Positions 8,517-17,917 of a stretch of 55,413 nt of DNA are shown piece after piece. Source of the stretch: JAJDFU01 sp964641965 (GTDB lineage Bacteria > Bacteroidota > Bacteroidia > Chitinophagales > Saprospiraceae); contig CAZXLD010000033.1 in NCBI GenBank assembly GCA_964641965.1, positions 1 through 55,413 on the forward strand, written 5' to 3'. A program made the position numbers and the translations under genes. The notes below the pieces were generated by a model that saw nothing but the letters and a program-made list of their open reading frames with translations, was not told where the DNA came from and made no database searches. The number at the start of each line of letters is the position of its first letter. Positions within the stretch are counted from its first letter, which is position 1.

Positions 8517-10520
8517 ATGCAGAACGAAGGAAATAAAAAACCAAATCAGCCCAATCCCGGGAAATTCAATTCCCTCTGGATCTATGGGATCATCGCGATG
8601 TTTCTACTCGCGGTGAACATATATTATATGAATACAGCCTCCAGAGAACAACTGGATCGCCAACGGTTCAATAATATGCTTCGCGATCAGGATATCGAAA
8701 AGATCGTCGTTATTAACAACCGGCGAGCAGATATTTATCTAGATCAGCAAGCCCTTGAAAAGGAGAAATACAAAGATGCTACTTCTTCCAATCTAGGCGG
8801 TCCAAGAGAGCATTATTGGATGAATATAGGATCTGTTGATAAGTTTGAGGAAGAAATCGAAACGGTTCAAACCGATGCTGATATAGAGGAAAGCGAACGG
8901 ATTTATCCCACTTATGAAACCAAAACCAATTGGCTGCCTCAAATACTAGGATGGATTCTGCCTATCGCAATCCTTGTCGGTATCTGGATATTTATCATGC
9001 GTCGTGTGAGTGGTGCCGGCGGTGGACCCGGTGCGCAAATCTTTAATATTGGAAAGAGCAAGGCGACTCTTTTTGACCAGAATAGTAAAGTATCGGTCAC
9101 ATTTGCGGATGTAGCAGGCCTTGATGAAGCCAAGGAAGAAGTAATGGAAGTAGTTGACTTCCTCAAGAATCCCAAAAAATATACTTCACTGGGAGGTAAA
9201 ATTCCTAAAGGCGTGCTTTTGGTAGGCCCTCCCGGTACAGGTAAAACCTTACTAGCCAAAGCAGTTGCCGGTGAAGCCGGTGTGCCGTTCTTCTCCATTT
9301 CTGGCTCTGATTTTGTGGAAATGTTCGTTGGTGTGGGTGCTTCGAGAGTGCGTGACTTATTTAAGCAAGCTCGGGAAAAGGCGCCCTGTATCGTATTTAT
9401 AGATGAGATAGATGCCATTGGACGTGCCCGCGGACGAAATGCGATCCAGGGTGGTAACGATGAACGGGAAAATACACTCAATCAGCTATTGGTTGAAATG
9501 GATGGATTCTCCACTGATAAGGGGGTCATTCTGATGGCTGCAACCAACCGTCCTGACGTTTTGGATACAGCCTTGCTCCGACCTGGCCGCTTCGATCGGC
9601 AGATCGGAATTGATAGACCCGACCTGAAGGGAAGAGAGGCTATTTTCAAAGTTCACCTCAAAAATATAAAGACCTCTTCCGAACTCAACCCGGTAGCGCT
9701 CGCAGAAATGACTCCCGGATTTGCTGGAGCTGATATCGCTAATGTCTGTAATGAGGCTGCGCTTGTAGCAGCTCGCCGCAATAAGAAAGCGGTTGACATG
9801 GACGATTTTAACTATGCATTGGACCGGGTCATTGGCGGGTTGGAGAAGAAGAACAAATTAATCTCCCCGGAAGAGAAGAAAATTATTGCCTACCATGAAG
9901 CCGGACATGCTGTCTGCGGTTGGTTTCTAGAGCATGCCTCCCCTTTAGTGAAAGTAACTATTGTTCCTAGAGGCATAGGTACCCTGGGGTATGCGCAGTA
10001 TTTACCCAAGGAAGAATATATTACCCGCACCGAGCAATTACTGGATCGAATGTGTATGACATTCGGGGGAAGAGCCGCAGAGAATATCGTTTTTGGAAAA
10101 ATATCCACAGGAGCTCAAAACGATCTTGATCAAGTAACCAAGATGGCGTACAGCATGATTTCCATTTTCGGTATGAGTGACAAGGTCGGACAGGTCTCTT
10201 TTTATGGTATGCAGAATGAATCCTTCCAAAAGCCATTCTCAGATGTTACTGCTTCCATGATTGACGAAGAGGTGCGGAAGCTGGTTGAGTCACAATATCA
10301 ACGTGCCCAGCAATTGCTTAGAGAGCATCGCGATGATCTGGAAAAGTTGGCTCATGCACTGTTGGAAAAAGAGGTTTTATTAAAATCTGATGTAGAGCGT
10401 CTAATTGGGCCAAGACCTTTCTCGGAGGTGGAAACCCATCCCGATGGTCACCCTGCTGGAGAAGCCACGGAGGAAAGCAGTAATGAGACTGCCCAACCGG
10501 AAGCACCAAAGGAAAATTAA
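8517..10520 (+). CDS. ftsH: ATP-dependent zinc metalloprotease FtsH
   Basis: A 667-residue membrane AAA protease. Two membrane segments (about 20-38 and 140-161) bracket a periplasmic domain. The AAA module has Walker A GPPGTGKT (237-244), Walker B IVFIDEID (292-299) and the arginine-finger region LLRPGRFDRQ. The protease domain has zinc motif HEAGH (460-464). It degrades unfolded or unneeded membrane proteins and some regulators, including the LpxC lipid A enzyme in other bacteria. The tail (about 625-667) is acidic and Glu/Ser-rich. Ends at a strong bidirectional terminator. Confidence 0.97.
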   Translation: MQNEGNKKPNQPNPGKFNSLWIYGIIAMFLLAVNIYYMNTASREQLDRQRFNNMLRDQDIEKIVVINNRRADIYLDQQALEKEKYKDATSSNLGGPREHYWMNIGSVDKFEEEIETVQTDADIEESERIYPTYETKTNWLPQILGWILPIAILVGIWIFIMRRVSGAGGGPGAQIFNIGKSKATLFDQNSKVSVTFADVAGLDEAKEEVMEVVDFLKNPKKYTSLGGKIPKGVLLVGPPGTGKTLLAKAVAGEAGVPFFSISGSDFVEMFVGVGASRVRDLFKQAREKAPCIVFIDEIDAIGRARGRNAIQGGNDERENTLNQLLVEMDGFSTDKGVILMAATNRPDVLDTALLRPGRFDRQIGIDRPDLKGREAIFKVHLKNIKTSSELNPVALAEMTPGFAGADIANVCNEAALVAARRNKKAVDMDDFNYALDRVIGGLEKKNKLISPEEKKIIAYHEAGHAVCGWFLEHASPLVKVTIVPRGIGTLGYAQYLPKEEYITRTEQLLDRMCMTFGGRAAENIVFGKISTGAQNDLDQVTKMAYSMISIFGMSDKVGQVSFYGMQNESFQKPFSDVTASMIDEEVRKLVESQYQRAQQLLREHRDDLEKLAHALLEKEVLLKSDVERLIGPRPFSEVETHPDGHPAGEATEESSNETAQPEAPKEN

Positions 10521-10541
10521 ATGTACTTGCATGCCTCTTTT

Positions 10542-10577
10542 AAATGCTCAATGGCTTATCGCTGTTGAGCATTTTTT
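10542..10577. terminator. Bidirectional terminator between ftsH and the EamA gene
   Basis: A 10-pair perfect inverted repeat, AAATGCTCAA (10542-10551) with TTGAGCATTT (10565-10574), followed by T on the plus strand and by a U-rich run on the minus strand. It serves ftsH on the plus strand. On the minus strand it overlaps the last codons of the EamA gene: the EamA stop codon (10556-10558) is in the hairpin loop. Confidence 0.85.
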
Positions 10578-11506
10578 ATTAGGTCGCTTTTTCCGTCCTT
10601 AGGTTGATGTTTTATCGGTTTGGACCTCATCTGTTTTCGGAGAATCGGGTAACTAAAAACTACTGCCAGGATAATTAGTACGCCCCAATAAAAGCCATTT
10701 CCAAGTTCATCGTTTTCCTGCAGTAGAATCCAGGCCAGCGCAATGCCGTAAACGGGTTCGAGATTGACAGTCAGATTGGATGCGAAAGCAGACAGATGGC
10801 GCAATGAACGCAAGGCAAGAACATACGCTAGTGTGGTGCAAAGGAGGGATAACACCAATAGATATAACCAATCCTGCCAGGAAGGAGGCCAAATGGTGAG
10901 TCCGTTTTCAGACAATAAAGCAGTCATGGGGATGACCAATGACAGAAAGATCCAGGCACTTCCGAGTTCCAGAAAGGTAATGCTCATCTCATCCGTTGTC
11001 CCGATGTATTTTTTATTAAGAATGGCAAACAGGGCAGCCAAAAAAGCCGCCAATAGGCCAACCCACAAGCCATCCATCATACCCAATTCAGTGTTGTTTG
11101 CCACGAGTACCATGCCAGGTACAATTAACACTCCAAGGCCGATTTCATACCAATTCATCTTTTGTTTCAATATCCACGGCTCCATCAGGGAAGTAAAAAA
11201 AGAAGTGGTTGCCATAGCTACCAATCCAATAGACGCATTACTTAATTTGATGGCACCATAGAAAGCAATCCAGTGTAAAGCCACCAAAACTCCTATACCC
11301 ATGAATATCAAGATCATGCCAGGGCCTAACTGCCGGTATAAAGACCGCAATCGGATCAGCAATAGCAGGCTGATACTGGTCAGCAGTACCCTCCACCAAA
11401 CCAGGACCAGAGCGGATAGCTGAATAACATCCCCCAAAATTGCAGTGAATCCAAAGAGAAAAACAGCAATATGTAGCTCCAGGTAGGCCCGGCGTTCCGC
11501 CTTCAT
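10556..11506 (-). CDS. EamA/DMT-family transporter
   Basis: A 316-residue, very hydrophobic protein with about ten membrane helices and two tandem EamA repeats, for example AYLELHIAVFLFGFTAILGD at the start and LSAFASNLTVNLEPVYGIA in the second half, a typical repeat signature. Family members export metabolites such as amino acids, purines or sugars; the substrate is unknown. The C-terminus is basic (KPIKHQPKDGKS) and probably cytosolic. Convergent with ftsH and sharing its terminator. Confidence 0.88.
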   Translation of the reverse strand: MKAERRAYLELHIAVFLFGFTAILGDVIQLSALVLVWWRVLLTSISLLLLIRLRSLYRQLGPGMILIFMGIGVLVALHWIAFYGAIKLSNASIGLVAMATTSFFTSLMEPWILKQKMNWYEIGLGVLIVPGMVLVANNTELGMMDGLWVGLLAAFLAALFAILNKKYIGTTDEMSITFLELGSAWIFLSLVIPMTALLSENGLTIWPPSWQDWLYLLVLSLLCTTLAYVLALRSLRHLSAFASNLTVNLEPVYGIALAWILLQENDELGNGFYWGVLIILAVVFSYPILRKQMRSKPIKHQPKDGKSDLIKNAQQR

Positions 11507-11672
11507 TGATCTTTAAATTTGAACCGCGGCAAAGAAAAAAATAAAGCCGGGTCTAACAAGCATTCAGTGGACTCAAAGCCTATTATCATACCCAAAACGG
11601 TTGAACACCCTTGTCGCTAAAGCGTTTTTCAGATAAATATTCCACCGTACACAAAAAACAAAACGAAACACC

Positions 11673-12143
11673 ATGGCAATTCAAAACGGCGACCAAGCAC
11701 CTGCTTTCACCTTAGTGTCAGATGAGAAGAAAGAAGTCTCTTTACAGGACTATCAGGGAAAGAATGTGGTTCTTCTATTCTTCCCGATGGCGTTCACCAG
11801 TGTTTGCACAACAGAGTTGTGCAGCATGCGAGATAACATTGCAGATTATGAAGGATTGAATGCACAAATCTTGGCAGTATCTGTAGACAGCCCTTTCACC
11901 CTGGACAAGTTCAAGTCAGACCAAAATCTGAACTTCCCTTTGTTGTCTGATTTCAATAAAGAAGTGTCTCAAGCTTATGGAGCCTATTATGAAGATTTCG
12001 TCTTGGGCTTAAAAGGTGTATCCAAACGGGCCGCGTTTGTTATTGACGGACACGGCAAGGTACAGCATGCTGAAGTCTTGGATAACGCAGGAGAATTGCC
12101 TGACTTTGAGGCAGTAAAGCAAACCCTTTCTTCCCTTAATTAA
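11673..12143 (+). CDS. Peroxiredoxin (AhpE/BCP type)
   Basis: A 156-residue thiol peroxidase with the active-site stretch FPMAFTSVCTTELCSMRD. The first Cys is the peroxidatic one (preceded by the conserved Thr/Ser), and the second Cys five residues on could be the resolving Cys, as in PrxQ/BCP enzymes. GDQAPAFTLVSDEKKEVSL is the usual N-terminus and GVSKRAAFVIDGHGKV the later strand. It reduces hydrogen peroxide and organic hydroperoxides in the cytosol with thioredoxin or a similar donor. ClpS follows 37 bases downstream, but with its own possible promoter. Confidence 0.93.
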   Translation: MAIQNGDQAPAFTLVSDEKKEVSLQDYQGKNVVLLFFPMAFTSVCTTELCSMRDNIADYEGLNAQILAVSVDSPFTLDKFKSDQNLNFPLLSDFNKEVSQAYGAYYEDFVLGLKGVSKRAAFVIDGHGKVQHAEVLDNAGELPDFEAVKQTLSSLN

Positions 12144-12144
12144 T

Positions 12145-12152
12145 TATTTTTG
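12145..12152 (+). promoter_or_regulatory. Possible -7 element before clpS
   Basis: TATTTTTG fits TAnnTTTG, just after the peroxiredoxin stop and 28 bases before the clpS start. No TTG is found at the expected upstream distance, so this is tentative. Confidence 0.4.
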
Positions 12153-12180
12153 TATCGGGAAGAAAATAAGACGCGAAATC

Positions 12181-12474
12181 ATGGCATGGGATCCCCGGGA
12201 AGAGTTGGAAGAACTGTTGCTCGAAGAAGAAGAGGTGGCCAGTGATGTGGGGGAACACTCACAGCTGATTGTCTATAATGATGACCACAATACGTTTGAC
12301 TGGGTAATTCAGTGTTTTGTCGAAGTGCTGGACCACAGTCCCGAACAATCAGAACAACTCGCTCTGATCATTCACTTTAAGGGTAAGGCAACCGTCAAAA
12401 CAGCTCCATTTACAGAACTCAAGCCCAAGAAAGATGCACTCGTAGACCGGGGGTTATCTGCTGTGATCGAGTAA
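12181..12474 (+). CDS. clpS: ATP-dependent Clp protease adaptor ClpS
   Basis: A 97-residue protein with an acidic N-terminal tail (EELEELLLEEEE) followed by the ClpS core: LIVYNDDHNTFDWVI, then IHFKGKATVKTAPF and the C-terminal helix. ClpS delivers substrates bearing N-degron residues to the Clp unfoldase. The N-D-D-H-N-T-F-D stretch forms the N-degron pocket region in known structures. The usual partner gene clpA is not in the window. Confidence 0.92.
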   Translation: MAWDPREELEELLLEEEEVASDVGEHSQLIVYNDDHNTFDWVIQCFVEVLDHSPEQSEQLALIIHFKGKATVKTAPFTELKPKKDALVDRGLSAVIE

Positions 12475-12491
12475 AAACTGCCCGATATCCT

Positions 12492-13598
12492 TTAACTGGT
12501 TTTCTGCTTAACCATTGGTTCAAAGCGTTCTTCCATTTCTTGAATCATGTCCTCCTCTTCCTGACTGTACTTGTATTGGCTGACCTTATAGCCTTTCTTC
12601 TTTTGTACATAGGTAGCAAAGGAGCTTTTCGTTTTGTCGAATTCACCCAGACCCAATCCTTCATAGATATACCGGAGTGTTTCTTCAGGCTCTTGTACTA
12701 AATCCGCATATTCAATCTCCACTAACTGTCCTCCCGGGATTAACTTTCGATCCTTTTTATAGGTCTGCATCATATCCTTATACACGTGAACGATATCTCT
12801 ATTAATTTGATCCGTATCAATCGGCTGTAAATTAAAGTAGGGTACTACTCGGCCATGAAGCTTTTTTGTTGAACCGTATACCTCTCTAATATTTCTGTGA
12901 ATGAAAATGAATCGTGCCTTGGGGAACAGTTCGAGTAAATATGGAATTCGAACCGTATTTGGTGGATTTTTTAGCAGCATTCGTTCTTTTCCCAGGAAAA
13001 GGGCTGCCTTTTTGAGGTTGTACAGATAGTCCTCTTTCCATTCCTTTAGTTCACTTTTGCTCAGTCCTTCAAATTTCCCGAAATCATAATAAATACGACG
13101 CATCTTCTTAGGAAAGTGCCAGAATTGATAAAAGGAAAAGGTACTCCCATTAACCATTACAATCTCCTCCTCCTGAGGGCTGTGTAGGCTAATTTTCATG
13201 TTGTCCATTGGCCGGGTAGGTGGGAGCAGCCACTTGATAATGAGTGGAAAAACCCAATTTGTCTGATAACACCGGGGAAAGATTCCCTGGAGGGTTGTCA
13301 TGTACCCAAATTGGTTGTCCTGGCTCAGAATATTGTGTAAATGAGTAGTTCCACTCCTCCAATGGCCAATTATAAATACGGGTTCGGGGTGGAGGCGAAG
13401 GGAACGAATTCCCTTTTGGAGTCGCCATCGCTCATACCATTGGAAGGGCGTTGCAACCAACGTTATAAGCATTACAATAATTACTCTCAGAAAATATTTC
13501 GGGTAGATTTGCCAATTTCCCAACCGCCCCAAAATGCGTATCCAAGTGGTAAAAGAGTTACCCATCCCAGGGGTGTAAAATATGGAGCTCTTACTCAT
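12492..13598 (-). CDS. Sulfotransferase family protein
   Basis: A 368-residue protein with the PAPS-binding signatures of sulfotransferases: the 5'-phosphosulfate loop VFIIGHWRSGTTHLHNIL (near residue 75) and the 3'-phosphate region ARFIFIHRNIREVYGSTKK. A hydrophobic stretch near residues 30-50 (YFLRVIIVMLITLVATPF) could anchor it to the membrane. It would move a sulfo group from PAPS onto a sugar, lipid or peptide; the acceptor cannot be told. No PAPS-synthesis genes are nearby. The alternative is that the domain recognises a nucleotide without transfer, but the loop is intact. Confidence 0.85.
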   Translation of the reverse strand: MSKSSIFYTPGMGNSFTTWIRILGRLGNWQIYPKYFLRVIIVMLITLVATPFQWYERWRLQKGIRSLRLHPEPVFIIGHWRSGTTHLHNILSQDNQFGYMTTLQGIFPRCYQTNWVFPLIIKWLLPPTRPMDNMKISLHSPQEEEIVMVNGSTFSFYQFWHFPKKMRRIYYDFGKFEGLSKSELKEWKEDYLYNLKKAALFLGKERMLLKNPPNTVRIPYLLELFPKARFIFIHRNIREVYGSTKKLHGRVVPYFNLQPIDTDQINRDIVHVYKDMMQTYKKDRKLIPGGQLVEIEYADLVQEPEETLRYIYEGLGLGEFDKTKSSFATYVQKKKGYKVSQYKYSQEEEDMIQEMEERFEPMVKQKTS

Positions 13599-13639
13599 TA
13601 TAACTTAATTATCCATTTTTTTACCGGCATTCGAAAGTG

Positions 13640-13647
13640 TAATTTTG
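13640..13647 (+). promoter_or_regulatory. Possible -7 element before the DUF5686 gene
   Basis: TAATTTTG fits TAnnTTTG, in the gap between the divergent sulfotransferase and DUF5686 genes. It would give a 5' leader of roughly 105 bases. The -33 site is only T-rich. Confidence 0.4.
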
Positions 13648-13760
13648 CTTTTTCTAAGTATTGCCATCGAAGCCTTAGTAAACCATACCGCAAAGATTTC
13701 TTCGGCACGATAAAACGTTCAGGAAACCGGGTTCGTTAGGTGGATTGCTAAAGGTAAGAA

Positions 13761-16382
13761 ATGATGCCTCGGAATAGAGAACCAAAAAACCAATACATGC
13801 CACCATATGGACGATTCATAGGGGCTTGGGTCACATGCTGTGTCACTCTGTTTGCCCTCGCTGGAATGTCTGGCCAAATGTATGGACAGCGCGTGCTGAC
13901 GGGTAGGGTATTCGATAAAACTACTAACCAACCGCTTCCTTATGCTACCGTAGGCCTGCGAGTAACTGGCAGAGGCGAGATCACAGATATAGAAGGAAGG
14001 TTTCTGCTCGCCGGGCCTACCCAAAGGGATACCCTCTTCATTACCTTTCTTGGGTACCAATCTGTAGAAATTCCACTGGAGGCAACAGCTTATCCTGACC
14101 CTTTCCTTGTTCGTCTGGAGCCGGAGTCCCTCAATTTATCTGAAGTTGAGGTAAGAGCAAAAAAGGAAAGGTATCGACGTAAAGGCAACCCGGCCGTAGA
14201 CCTCATTAAAAAAGTAATTGCCGCTAAAAACCGAAACCAGCCAGAGGCCTTACCCTATTATCAGTTTGACAAGTACGAGAAATTGGAAGCCGGAGTTACC
14301 AATATCACAGAGGATTTTGCCAACCGTAAGCTTTGGAAAAATTACCGGTTCATATTCGATTATATGGATTCGGTTTCCTTTTCCAAACCAGTATTGCCAC
14401 TTTATCTTCAAGAGTCTCTATCTACGGTTTATCACCGTTCCGCACCAAAAGATCGGGTAACTATCCAACATGCACTCCGGGTCACTTCCCCTGACCGGTT
14501 TGTCTCTAAACAATCGTTAAAAGATGCCACTGAGCGGATCAATCAGAATGTAGATATTTATTCCGACCGCATTCGAATATTTGAACTTGATTTTATTAGT
14601 CCGATTGCAGCTATCGCTCCAACATTTTACCATTTTTATTTGGGAGATACGATTGCTTTCAAAAGCCAGGAAGCGGTCACCTTGCGTTTTGTTCCTTCCA
14701 ATCCTTTTAGTTTTGGTTTTGACGGTGTCCTGTATATAGCCTTGGACGGCAGCTATCAGGTATTGGGTGTAAATATGGAAGTGCCGGTTTCCGTAAATCT
14801 AAACTTCGTCAAGGATTTGAAGCTGGAACAGGATTTCACTCAGATTGACAGTATCTGGGTTACCAGTCGAGATGCATTTTCTGCCAACTTTGAAGTGAAT
14901 CCAGCTCTTTTGGGTCTGATCGGTAGCAAAACGACTTACTACACAAATCACCGGTTCAGACCCGATAACCAAGTTGACGTATTTACACGAAAACCGGCTG
15001 AAATCATCTCGCCGGATAACCTGGTCCGACCTGAGGTTTATTGGGATTCCATGCGGGTCGTTCCACTAAACGCTAGAGAAAAGGGGATTTACACGATGAT
15101 CGATTCTCTGCTGGAAAATCGTTCCTTCAATCGACTGGTAAGTATAGGCAAAGCTTTAGCGTCTGGTCATTTTGATCTGGGCCCCTTCCGAATCGGAAGT
15201 GTTTATTCGCTGATCAGCTACAATAATATAGAAGGGGTCAGAACCAGATTTGGGCTCGAAACCAATTCCAAATTCCACAATCACTGGCGTTTAGGAGGGT
15301 ATGTTGCTTATGGATTTGGAGATCGAAAGGTGAAATATTCCACTCGGGTGGAGTATTCATTCGATCCAAAACTTACCATTTTTCCAAGGCATTTTTTGCG
15401 CCTGCAATACGAAGACGACAACGAATTTCCTGGACAGTTTACCAGTTTTCTCAGCCGGGATAATATTTTCCTATCCCTCCAGGTAGGTGAGGCTAACAAG
15501 ATGATCGATTATCGATTTCTTCGATTACAATACCACAAAGAGTTTTCTGCTTCTTTTGGCCTTGACCTCTTTCTGGAACATCGTGAGCAACGTCCGGTGG
15601 GACAATGGCAATTTGAAACCTATAATGAGGAAGAGGATCGAATTGAGAACGTGGAGCGCATTCGAACCACTACCGCTCAACTTTCCTTTTTCTTTGCTCC
15701 AAAGGCGAAATGGTGGGAAGGACCCAACTCCAGATTTATCATTCCCAACCAGTTTCCCCTAGTTTCCGTGGACTATCGCGTAGGAATTGATGGGCTTTTG
15801 GGTGGAGAGCATACGTTTCACCATCTGGTGCTAGGCATGCGCCAGCGATTTTTCCTAGGCATTGCGGGATTTGCATTCGTAGATATTCAAGCAGGTAAAT
15901 TGTGGGGTTCCGGAGTGCCCTACCCCCTGGTGCATATTGCGTCTTCAAATCAGACTATTGCATTTGCAGCTCGTTCTTTCAACCTGATGAATTTTATAGA
16001 ATTTGTTGGAGACGAGCACGCGAGCTTCATGTTGGAGTATCATTTAAATGGTTTGTTGTTTAACCAAATCCCACTTGTTAAAAAACTAAAACTCCGTTCA
16101 ATTTTTGGTTATAAGATCTTCTACGGTCAATTAACCACCCCTAACAATCCCAACGAAAACCCGGGATTAATTCAATTTACAGTTAATGAAGAAGGTCTAC
16201 CTGAAACCTATTCCATCTCGGGTCGGCCTTACATGGAGATCAGTGCCGGCATATCCAATATTTTCAAAGTTTTTCGAATCGATTACGTGCATCGACTGAG
16301 CTACCGCGACAATCCAGGCATCCCAAGCGTATTTGGCATTAACGGTGCGGGTATTCGCGTTGGCCTCCAGCTTCAGTTTTGA
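13761..16382 (+). CDS. DUF5686/carboxypeptidase-regulatory-like outer membrane protein
   Basis: An 873-residue protein. After a signal segment (about 20-40, CCVTLFALAGMSGQMYGQ) comes a carboxypeptidase-regulatory-like beta-sandwich (RVLTGRVFDKTTNQPLPYATV, about 43-130) as in SusC-type TonB receptors. The rest matches DUF5686 (RRKGNPAVDLIKKVIAAK, YYQFDKYEKLE, YMDSVSFSKPVLPLYLQESL) followed by a long C-terminal stretch of beta-barrel strands ending in an aromatic residue (GLQLQF). Predicted outer membrane protein of unknown function, common in the phylum. No TonB box or plug domain is visible, so it is not a classical receptor. Confidence 0.88.
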   Translation: MMPRNREPKNQYMPPYGRFIGAWVTCCVTLFALAGMSGQMYGQRVLTGRVFDKTTNQPLPYATVGLRVTGRGEITDIEGRFLLAGPTQRDTLFITFLGYQSVEIPLEATAYPDPFLVRLEPESLNLSEVEVRAKKERYRRKGNPAVDLIKKVIAAKNRNQPEALPYYQFDKYEKLEAGVTNITEDFANRKLWKNYRFIFDYMDSVSFSKPVLPLYLQESLSTVYHRSAPKDRVTIQHALRVTSPDRFVSKQSLKDATERINQNVDIYSDRIRIFELDFISPIAAIAPTFYHFYLGDTIAFKSQEAVTLRFVPSNPFSFGFDGVLYIALDGSYQVLGVNMEVPVSVNLNFVKDLKLEQDFTQIDSIWVTSRDAFSANFEVNPALLGLIGSKTTYYTNHRFRPDNQVDVFTRKPAEIISPDNLVRPEVYWDSMRVVPLNAREKGIYTMIDSLLENRSFNRLVSIGKALASGHFDLGPFRIGSVYSLISYNNIEGVRTRFGLETNSKFHNHWRLGGYVAYGFGDRKVKYSTRVEYSFDPKLTIFPRHFLRLQYEDDNEFPGQFTSFLSRDNIFLSLQVGEANKMIDYRFLRLQYHKEFSASFGLDLFLEHREQRPVGQWQFETYNEEEDRIENVERIRTTTAQLSFFFAPKAKWWEGPNSRFIIPNQFPLVSVDYRVGIDGLLGGEHTFHHLVLGMRQRFFLGIAGFAFVDIQAGKLWGSGVPYPLVHIASSNQTIAFAARSFNLMNFIEFVGDEHASFMLEYHLNGLLFNQIPLVKKLKLRSIFGYKIFYGQLTTPNNPNENPGLIQFTVNEEGLPETYSISGRPYMEISAGISNIFKVFRIDYVHRLSYRDNPGIPSVFGINGAGIRVGLQLQF

Positions 16383-16471
16383 TCCCTTGTGGAGGAGGTA
16401 TATGCCAACCTGAATACCAGCCCAAGGCCCTATTTCGTTAAATGGTTGTTTTGCCCACATTAGCCGAGTAA

Positions 16472-17314
16472 ATGACAAGGATGATATTGCGGATTCTACT
16501 GTTTGCAGGTACTTTTTTACTATTCCTTCCGCTACAGGCGCAACGCGGGTGGGAATTGGGTGGACACCTGGGAGTAGGGTACTACTTCGGGGATCTAAAC
16601 ACCCGTTTCGACCTTGGGCTACCAAGGCCATCTGGCGGATTACTTGGTAAATTCAATTTCAATAAGCGCACCTCTGTTCGGATGGGACTGCACTATACCA
16701 TGGTGGAGGCCATGGATAGCAGGTCTAATAACACGTTTGAACAGATAAGGAATTTAAGTTTTAGAGGTCACGTTGGCGAATTTCAAGGGCTTTTTGAATT
16801 TAACTTTCTACCTATAGTCCATGGGGACAAGGACCATTTTTGGTCTCCTTACCTTTTTGTAGGTGCCTCGTTCCTATATTTTAGTTCTCAGGCAAAATAC
16901 CAGGATGAATGGGTAAACCTTCGCCCCCTTGGTACGGAGGGTCAGGCTCCGGGAGACGAATACCTGCCAATTCACGGCGCTCTAGTGTATGGCCTGGGAG
17001 TAAAGTTTAACCTCAATATGAAATGGACCCTCTTTGCTGAGGTTAATGCCAGGGCTGCCCTAACCGATTATATTGATGACGTAAGCAGTACCTACCCGGA
17101 TAATGATCAACTCAGAGCTACCCGAGGGGATGTAGCAGCCGATCTTTCAGATCGATCCTTGATTATTCCAGGCATAAACGACAGTCCAATCGGCACACAA
17201 GGGTTTCAGCGGGGGGAGGTCCAGACCCTTGATCAGGTTGCCACCATTACCATAGGAATTACTTATTATTTCGGGGATCTCGCATGCCCTGATATTTCTC
17301 GGCCCGGTAAGTAA
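16472..17314 (+). CDS. DUF6089-like outer membrane beta-barrel protein
   Basis: A 280-residue protein with a signal peptide (MILRILLFAGTFLLFLPLQAQ) and short beta strands: WELGGHLGVGYYFGDLN, RTSVRMGLHYTMV, WSPYLFVGASFLYF and ATITIGITYYFGD at the end. This is the pattern of the Bacteroidota DUF6089/porin-like 8-strand barrels. Function unknown. The gene follows the DUF5686 gene in the same direction, 89 bases later. Met1 (16472) or Met4 could be the start. Confidence 0.75.
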   Translation: MTRMILRILLFAGTFLLFLPLQAQRGWELGGHLGVGYYFGDLNTRFDLGLPRPSGGLLGKFNFNKRTSVRMGLHYTMVEAMDSRSNNTFEQIRNLSFRGHVGEFQGLFEFNFLPIVHGDKDHFWSPYLFVGASFLYFSSQAKYQDEWVNLRPLGTEGQAPGDEYLPIHGALVYGLGVKFNLNMKWTLFAEVNARAALTDYIDDVSSTYPDNDQLRATRGDVAADLSDRSLIIPGINDSPIGTQGFQRGEVQTLDQVATITIGITYYFGDLACPDISRPGK

Positions 17315-17436
17315 TCCTCCCCCTTTTATGCAAAAAGCATTGTCCGGTTTCGTCCCTTCCTGGGTGGCTCCTTTCCATTTTCCGATGCCTGTTTAAATGT
17401 CTATTTTGGCGCTTACTCTTTGGCCAACATAGCTTC

Positions 17437-17847
17437 ATGGTAACCCATATTCCGTTTTCTCTTCCCCCTTTTCCCCGTGGCTACCACTTGATCACCCGAC
17501 AGGTAATCGACCAGCTTTCTACACTCCCTGAATCTGGTATCTTCCACCTTTTCATTCAGCATACCTCTGCAGCTATTACCCTAAATGAAAATGCGGATCC
17601 TACCGTACGAGTCGATTTTGAATCTATATTCAATTCGATTGTGCCGGAAAATTTACCGTTTTTGAAACATACCTTGGAAGGCCCGGATGACATGCCAGCC
17701 CATATTAAAGCAGCATTGATCGGATCTTCGCTTAGTATTCCCATCTATCAGCAACGGCTGGCCCTAGGTACCTGGCAAGGCATTTATTTATGCGAGTTTA
17801 GAAACCACGCCTCTGGCCGCCATTTTGTAGCAAGTATTTACAGCTAA
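17437..17847 (+). CDS. YjbQ/UPF0047 family protein
   Basis: A 136-residue, single-domain protein of the UPF0047/YjbQ family (secondary thiamine-phosphate synthase-like). Seen: the strand-loop LFIQHTSAAITLNENADPTV with the conserved His and Asn-Glu, HTLEGPDDMPAHIKAALIGSS with the conserved His, and YLCEFRNHASGRH at the end. Overexpressed members can replace ThiE in E. coli, but the natural role is unclear. Neighbouring GH3 gene starts 70 bases later in the same direction. Confidence 0.88.
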   Translation: MVTHIPFSLPPFPRGYHLITRQVIDQLSTLPESGIFHLFIQHTSAAITLNENADPTVRVDFESIFNSIVPENLPFLKHTLEGPDDMPAHIKAALIGSSLSIPIYQQRLALGTWQGIYLCEFRNHASGRHFVASIYS

Positions 17848-17917
17848 TTGGACATAGCTCATTGCGGGGCTCTTACATGCTTTTTTACCTTTATGGTTCT
17901 CCTAAAAAAGATCGAAT

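Noticed and set aside
8939..9481. A 180-residue open frame on the minus strand inside ftsH
   Set aside because: It lies wholly opposite the conserved AAA domain of ftsH and has low-complexity Ser/Pro content; a shadow frame.
16197..16631. A 144-residue minus-strand frame spanning the DUF5686/DUF6089 gap
   Set aside because: It overlaps the ends of two well-supported genes and shows no domain or start signal.
17395..17410. Promoter before the YjbQ gene
   Set aside because: The sequence TATTTTG is one base short of TAnnTTTG.
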